DNA of 64,000 nucleotides from Sitta carolinensis (lineage: Eukaryota > Chordata > Aves > Passeriformes > Sittidae): NCBI GenBank assembly GCA_032173965.1, contig CM063292.1, forward strand, positions 8,342,001 to 8,406,000, written 5' to 3'. The notes beneath the pieces were generated by a model. That model was given only the letters and a program-made list of their open reading frames with translations. It was not told the DNA's origin and made no database searches. Positions within the stretch are counted from its first letter, which is position 1; the number at the start of each line of letters is the position of its first letter. The translations under genes and the position numbers were made by a program. This document shows positions 59,115 to 64,000 of the stretch, in pieces.

Positions 59115-59458
59115 CTGGCTCAGAGGAGGAGGAGGCTGGGGAAGGGGCTGCAGAGAATGGATGAGGAATGGCTCAGGGCTCTGTTCAGCTGGAGAAGGCT
59201 GAGGGCAGAGCTCAGCAGATTCCTTGTGAGGGGGAGAGGAGGGGCAGGCACTGATCTCTGTGCCAGGGAGCAGCTGGAGCTGGGCAGGCTTAGGGAAAGG
59301 TTCTGCTGCCCCAGGGTGCTGGCACTGCCCAGCTGCCCAGGGATGGGCACGGCACAGGGGGGATTGCTGGGGGCCTGGGCAGGGCCAGGAGTCAGACTCG
59401 ATAATCCTGGTGAGTCCTTCTAGGTGATTCTTACATCAGCTCATTCTGTGATTCTGTA
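59115..59458 (+). mobile_element. CR1 LINE 3' end, diverged, about 340 bases
   Basis: CAGCTGGAGAAGGCTGAGGG, GCCAGGGAGCAGCTGGAGCT, GGGCAGGGCCAGGAGTCAGA, CTCGATAATCCTGGTGAGTC and the final CTCATTCTGTGATTCTGTAA follow CR1 order in sense orientation. The tail is unambiguous; the body is diverged. Confidence 0.88.
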
Positions 59459-62400
59459 AAATGCTGCTGGAAGATGCTGAAAACAAGGCCTGTGTAGTTT
59501 CATTGGATCGAGGCTGGGCTTGGAGAATTTTCATCCATGTAGACTCACTCTAATTTAAATTTCACTTCAAACTCAGAACAACTCAGGCTCACCTGTGCTA
59601 GCCCTGTCCAGGACACTAGCTTTTGATGTCATGTGCTTGATTCTGCTCTGTGCTAACATGTGTGTCCTGCCCTCCTTTCTGGATAAAGGCACACGTGGAG
59701 CAGCCTGGGGCCAGGCTCCCAGGGATTTGGCTGGGCACTGCCATTTGTGATTGTGCCACGCTCTGCAGGAGGAGAGGCAAAGGCAGGAGCAGCTCTCAGA
59801 AGCACAAAGTGGCAGCAGAACAGACATTTAAGGATCAGCCAGCTCTGACCAGCACTAAGGCACCAGCTCAGGCTGGGGCTTCCTTATGAAGTTGTTGCAG
59901 CAACATTAAATGATTTTGAGCATCAGGACATCTGAGACTCTGCCATAGGAATGCTGGGGATGAGCTGCTGAGGAAAGCTGCTGTGGGTGTGGGAGGAGCA
60001 GCTGGGGAGGCCCTTGGTCCCAGCTCAGGGGCTGCCAGCAGCTCCTGCAGAGTGGCTCCTGCATGGCTGGGCTGAGAAGTTCCCTTGAGTCAGCCCGTGG
60101 GTACATGACAGCTCCTTGCCAAAATCTGGGCACTCTGCTCTCACCATGTCTCATGCCTTTGTGAGAGCAAACTGCTTCTAGCCGAAAGATCCCTGTCTGG
60201 TTTTTTAGGACCACCAGTTTCAAGCTCTTGAGATATTTATCTGTAGCTAAAAGTGATGGAAGTAATAGAGAAATACATCACAATTTGCCACTGCTTGGAG
60301 GAGGGATCAATGAATTTAAGATTTTCAATGAGTACATTGGAAAAAATAAAGCATACAGTAATTTCCAGCATTATTTTTTTGGAGCAGGGGGGAGGAGGAG
60401 GAAAAAAACACTGTAATACTTGTATCTAATGAATTACTAAAAAATAGCTAAGCAATTGTCTTCCTCAAAGTTAACTAAGAAAGCCAAAGGGAAGTGGACA
60501 AGAGAGTTTGAATGGAGAACAGTCTCTTCCCATCTTTTCTTTGGTGTTTAAGATGAGAGAAATCTGACAGCAATGGGTGAGTATTTCCATCTGGTCAAAG
60601 GTAAATGCTTTCTCACTGAGAACACTTCACCTAAGGCACTCAAAGGTGAATTGCAATGGCCGAAAATAAGAATAATTTTTTGGGACTCAAAATATGAAGC
60701 AAGATTCACACCCAGGTCTATGAAGTCACCATTTAAGGTGATTTACAGTCCTAGAATATTGATACTTTCCTGATTTTAGATGATTCCATAGCTAAGCTAA
60801 AACAATGATGCTCTGAAGCAAACCTAATTTTTTTCCTTTTCTGTTCTGATTGCATTTCCCTTCTTCTATAGAGAGGAGAGCTAAAGGATGAAGCTGCAGG
60901 TTTATTTTACTACAGATCATTAAGTGGGAAAATATTCAGATGGCTGTATCCCATTCATAGTCCCAATCCAGTTCCTCAGCCAGACCCAGTAGTGCAATTA
61001 CATGGCATGCAGGGCAATTTTTCCTACAGAGAGAAGCACTTGATTAAAGTAGAGTTCTGCAGAGTTCTGTGATGTGGACCTGTGTAAGAATTAGGAAGAG
61101 TAAGAAAAGGCTGTCCTTTGCTTTGGGTCAGGAAAAGTGGGTGCCCAGTGCTAGCTGTACTTCAGAGCTCGTGGGAGAGCTGGGGCTGACAGGCAGAATC
61201 ACTGTACAGCACTGGCTGTCAGAATTTATTTGCCAGCAGCATTTCATATTGCCCTGGATCACTGAGACAGCAGAGGACACATCACAGCTCTGAGTGCTAC
61301 TCTGGTTTAAACAGGGCTATGAATATGTCCCATTACCAAAACCACTGTCTTTGGTCTAAAAAAGAACCTTAATTGGGGCGTGAAGCCTTCTAGCACAAAG
61401 AATTAAGGAATAGACTGCTTCAAACCAGGAGTTCTTCTTCGCCAGTGTATATTTAAATTTTTTAAAAGCACCTTTATTCTGGGGGATGTTTATTCCTTCA
61501 GCAGGGTGTGCTTCCCCTCCATGGGAACAGGCTGTGGCTTCATCCCTGGTGTCCCTACCTGCCACCAGTGTTACAGGGCTGGCTCTGGATCTCCTGGAGC
61601 CAAGCCTTGCTCTGAACAGGCAGAGACCATTGGTACCCTGCAGAGTCAGGGGGCCAGTGGAGTTAATGATCAGATTGCTCTGAGCACAAACCCTGCCTTG
61701 AAGGAGAACAGTTGGAGTCTAAATTAGAAGATCTGATGCTGTTGTTTGTATGGGAGGTTTGTCCCACAGATGACACAAACCCTGCTGCAAAGCTCTGAAG
61801 TCACACGAGTTTTCTGTTCATGCCAAGAATCTTTGGTCCAAGCCTTTAGAGTCAAGCACACTAGCACTCATTTGGGTAAAGACACAATAAATCTGTGTTA
61901 ATGGGCAAGTACAAGAACAGATTTTGTGATAACTCTGTGGTTTTTCTGTTAATATATTCTCCCCTGATTTTACATGTTGTGCCATTTATCTGCATCTTCC
62001 TTAACACCACTTCTGACCCCGTCAGCAGGAGCTGCAATAATGTCTAAGCACAGAGAAAAAGCAGTCAAGTATTTGGTTGTTTTATTAAATGCCTATTGCA
62101 GTCCTTGATCATGAAGGTATCTTAGTTAAAACCAGTCCTAATTCAGATAAATGTTCTGTGGAAATATTATGAAAGATCTGATTAATCTAGCAATGAAATG
62201 TTTGTTTAATCAAATTATTACAGAAATACTTTTACAAAGCCTGATAAATAACCCTGAAATCCAAGGTGGTAGAGCTATAAATGAGAGCTACCTAAATATT
62301 CAAGTCCTTTTCTTGTGTATACAGAAAATGAGTAGAGTTGTTTCCTTTTTAAAACCACTAAAAGTGTTATTTAATGTAAATGAATTATACAAAGTTCCCA

Positions 62401-62972
62401 AATGTGAAACTAAATTATTTTATGAATAAACATTTTTAATCATGAGAAAAAAACCTGTCTAGACTAAAATTCATTGTAATGAATATTGTGATGAAACAGA
62501 GAACAGAAGCGATGACTCTTGCTATAAATGCTCACTAAATATGAAAGAAATATTGCTTGTTATATGTGTGAATGCCTTTGAAGAAATGCTGAAATGCAAA
62601 GTTTTAGTGTCACGTGCCAAAGCGAGGATTTTTTTTTTAGTCTTTTAAAATGCAGACTTGCACTAGAACTTTAATTCCTTATGTGAACTGCTCAGGGTTT
62701 CAGACACAAACCCTCTGCTGTCCTTGCAGGCTGTGCAATACAGCTGTGAGGTCATTATTGGTCTGGCCCTGCTCCTTCTGCTGACCCTGAGCTGCTGCAC
62801 ATCTGCAAAACAGCCTAAGCAGAGAGTACAGGCAGACACTTGGCAGAGCAGAAAAGGAAAATAATTCTGTTAAGTAGCTCAGGGTTCTGCACAACTTGGC
62901 CAGGCTGCCTTTGTAACAAGGTGAATATTCCTGTTTTTATCCACCAAGATCCTTCCTGCTTTGCATAGGATT
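59459..62972. other. Unique non-coding DNA
   Basis: About 3.5 kb. No gene or repeat recognised. GC is moderately raised near 59640-60120 and the remainder is AT-rich. Short frames of 60-105 codons show no familiar motif. Confidence 0.5.
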
Positions 62973-63055
62973 TGAGCCCAGGGCTGGAGCAGCTCTGCTG
63001 GCAGGAGAGGCTGGCACAGCTGGCAGTGCTCACCTGGGCAGGACAAGCTCTGGGG
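62973..63055 (+). mobile_element. Internal CR1 fragment missing both ends
   Basis: 83 bases from TGAGCCCAGGGCTGGAGCAG to ACAAGCTCTGGGG match 47693-47775 with a single mismatch. Neither the CR1 3' tail nor further 5' sequence is present on either side. An internal-only piece is not what ordinary 5'-truncated retrotransposition leaves. Confidence 0.85.
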
Positions 63056-63744
63056 GGAGACTTTGGTTTCCTCTCAGCAGCACTTGATAAGTGATTTCCT
63101 TGACTTTATTTTGACCCACAAGTTTTCTCACTCTAGTTCTTCCTATTTTCTCCCTCATCACGCTTTAGTCAGCAAGCTGCTAAATTACCTGAAGTTCCCT
63201 CTCTACTCCTTATTTTCTGGTACCAAACCTTTCTTTGCCTTTTTGTTATTTTTAACTCATATATAAATTGAATTTAAAGAGATAATTTTGATAGAAAAAA
63301 AAATTAATTCAGGGAAGAAGGTGTTATTTTGTTGTCAAAATCTTCCTTGTGCAGAAGCAAAATTGAGGCTCTTCTTATTTGTGTATTCTGTCAAGCTGGT
63401 GAGAAGGAGCAATGCTTCTGTGTTCTGTGCTTCTATGCTCCTGCAGAGGAACTTCTCATTGCCATAAAGGCATAAAGAATGGGACTGCCTTTATGTCAGA
63501 AGTTAATTCAGTCTGTGCTACAATTCTGTTCATTCCACAGAAGAGGAGAGGAGGAATTGTTTTTCTCCTCCAGCCCAGAGGAGCCTCCAGCCTGTTTCAG
63601 GTCTGCAGGCTGTACTGCCATGTAAAATTGCTTCATGAGAAGTAGGACAAAGCAATGAAGTAGGAAGAGACTAAAGTAACTGAAATTCCAGTTATTTTTT
63701 CCCTTCCAGTTTCTTCTTTACTGATGGCAATTGGGAACATTGCA
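63056..63744. other. Unique non-coding DNA
   Basis: No gene or repeat recognised. Confidence 0.55.
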
Positions 63745-64000
63745 GGAATGTGTAAATACCTGACAGGGGTAGGAAGGAAGATGGAGCCGAACCCTTCTCA
63801 GTGGTATAGAGACAAAGGAGAGGAGATAATCTCAGCAAGCTGAAATGCAGGAAATTCCATTTAAACGTTAAAAAAAAAACATTTTCACTGTGAGGACAGC
63901 CAAACCTGGAACAGTTTGTCCAAAGGGATTTTGCATTCTCCCTCCTTGGAGATGCCAAAACCTGACTTGAAGGCAGCTGTGAGCAACCTGCTCTGTCTGC
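63745..64000 (+). mobile_element. CR1 LINE, diverged, cut by the window end
   Basis: GTAAATACCTGACAGGGGTA, CCCTTCTCAGTGGTATAGAG, ATGCAGGAAATTCCATTTAA, TTTTCACTGTGAGGACAG, CTCCTTGGAGATGCCAAAAC and GAGCAACCTGCTCTG follow the order of the CR1 3' region in sense orientation. It is an older, more diverged copy than those at 9.8, 16, 20.5 and 47.9 kb. Its 3' end lies beyond 64000. Confidence 0.88.

Overview
The window looks like vertebrate, almost certainly avian, non-coding DNA. The dominant interspersed repeat is the CR1 LINE: at least 21 fragments, 14 on the plus strand and 7 on the minus strand. Their 3' tails read like CCATTCTGTGATTCT, and in antisense like ATCACAGAATGGTTTGGGTT. Endogenous-retrovirus LTRs are also present, while Alu- or L1-type mammalian repeats are not. 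The CR1 and LTR flavour suggests a passerine, but that is an inference from sequence feel and not a database result. I recognise no protein-coding exon, tRNA, rRNA or other RNA gene. Most long open frames lie in tandem repeats or repeat fragments and are artefacts.

Layout. 0-3 kb: AT-rich unique DNA with one LTR (about 1242-1660). 3.8-5.9 kb: a CpG-rich 26-bp minisatellite, LTR-like sequence, then a roughly 100-bp tandem repeat with a two-unit higher-order pattern. 8.8-9.1 kb: nine exactly phased 31-bp repeats. 9.8-23.8 kb: mostly unique DNA with scattered CR1, including an abutting inverted CR1 pair at 19.9-20.7 kb. 24.8-26.4 kb: a minus-strand LTR-like segment next to a 1.38-kb array of a 9-bp unit (CTCATGGCY). 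29-34.5 kb: three copies of one LTR family, two of them head-to-head in a 794-bp near-palindrome. 35-44.9 kb: mostly unique DNA, with one unexplained 155-codon ORF on the minus strand (37017-37484). 44.9-45.7 kb: a CR1 copy with a 20-bp minisatellite that appears to have grown from CR1 sequence. 50.7-54.2 kb: two long pentanucleotide arrays of AAAGG/AAGGG type on opposite strands, 2.7 kb apart. 55-64 kb: unique DNA and CR1, the last copy running off the window.

There is no gene network to describe. The interest lies in repeat biology: how tandem arrays are born from or beside transposons, large inverted repeats and structure-prone tracts, and a set of near-identical CR1 segments. All boundaries were read by eye. 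Repeat family names finer than CR1 or LTR would need a library search.
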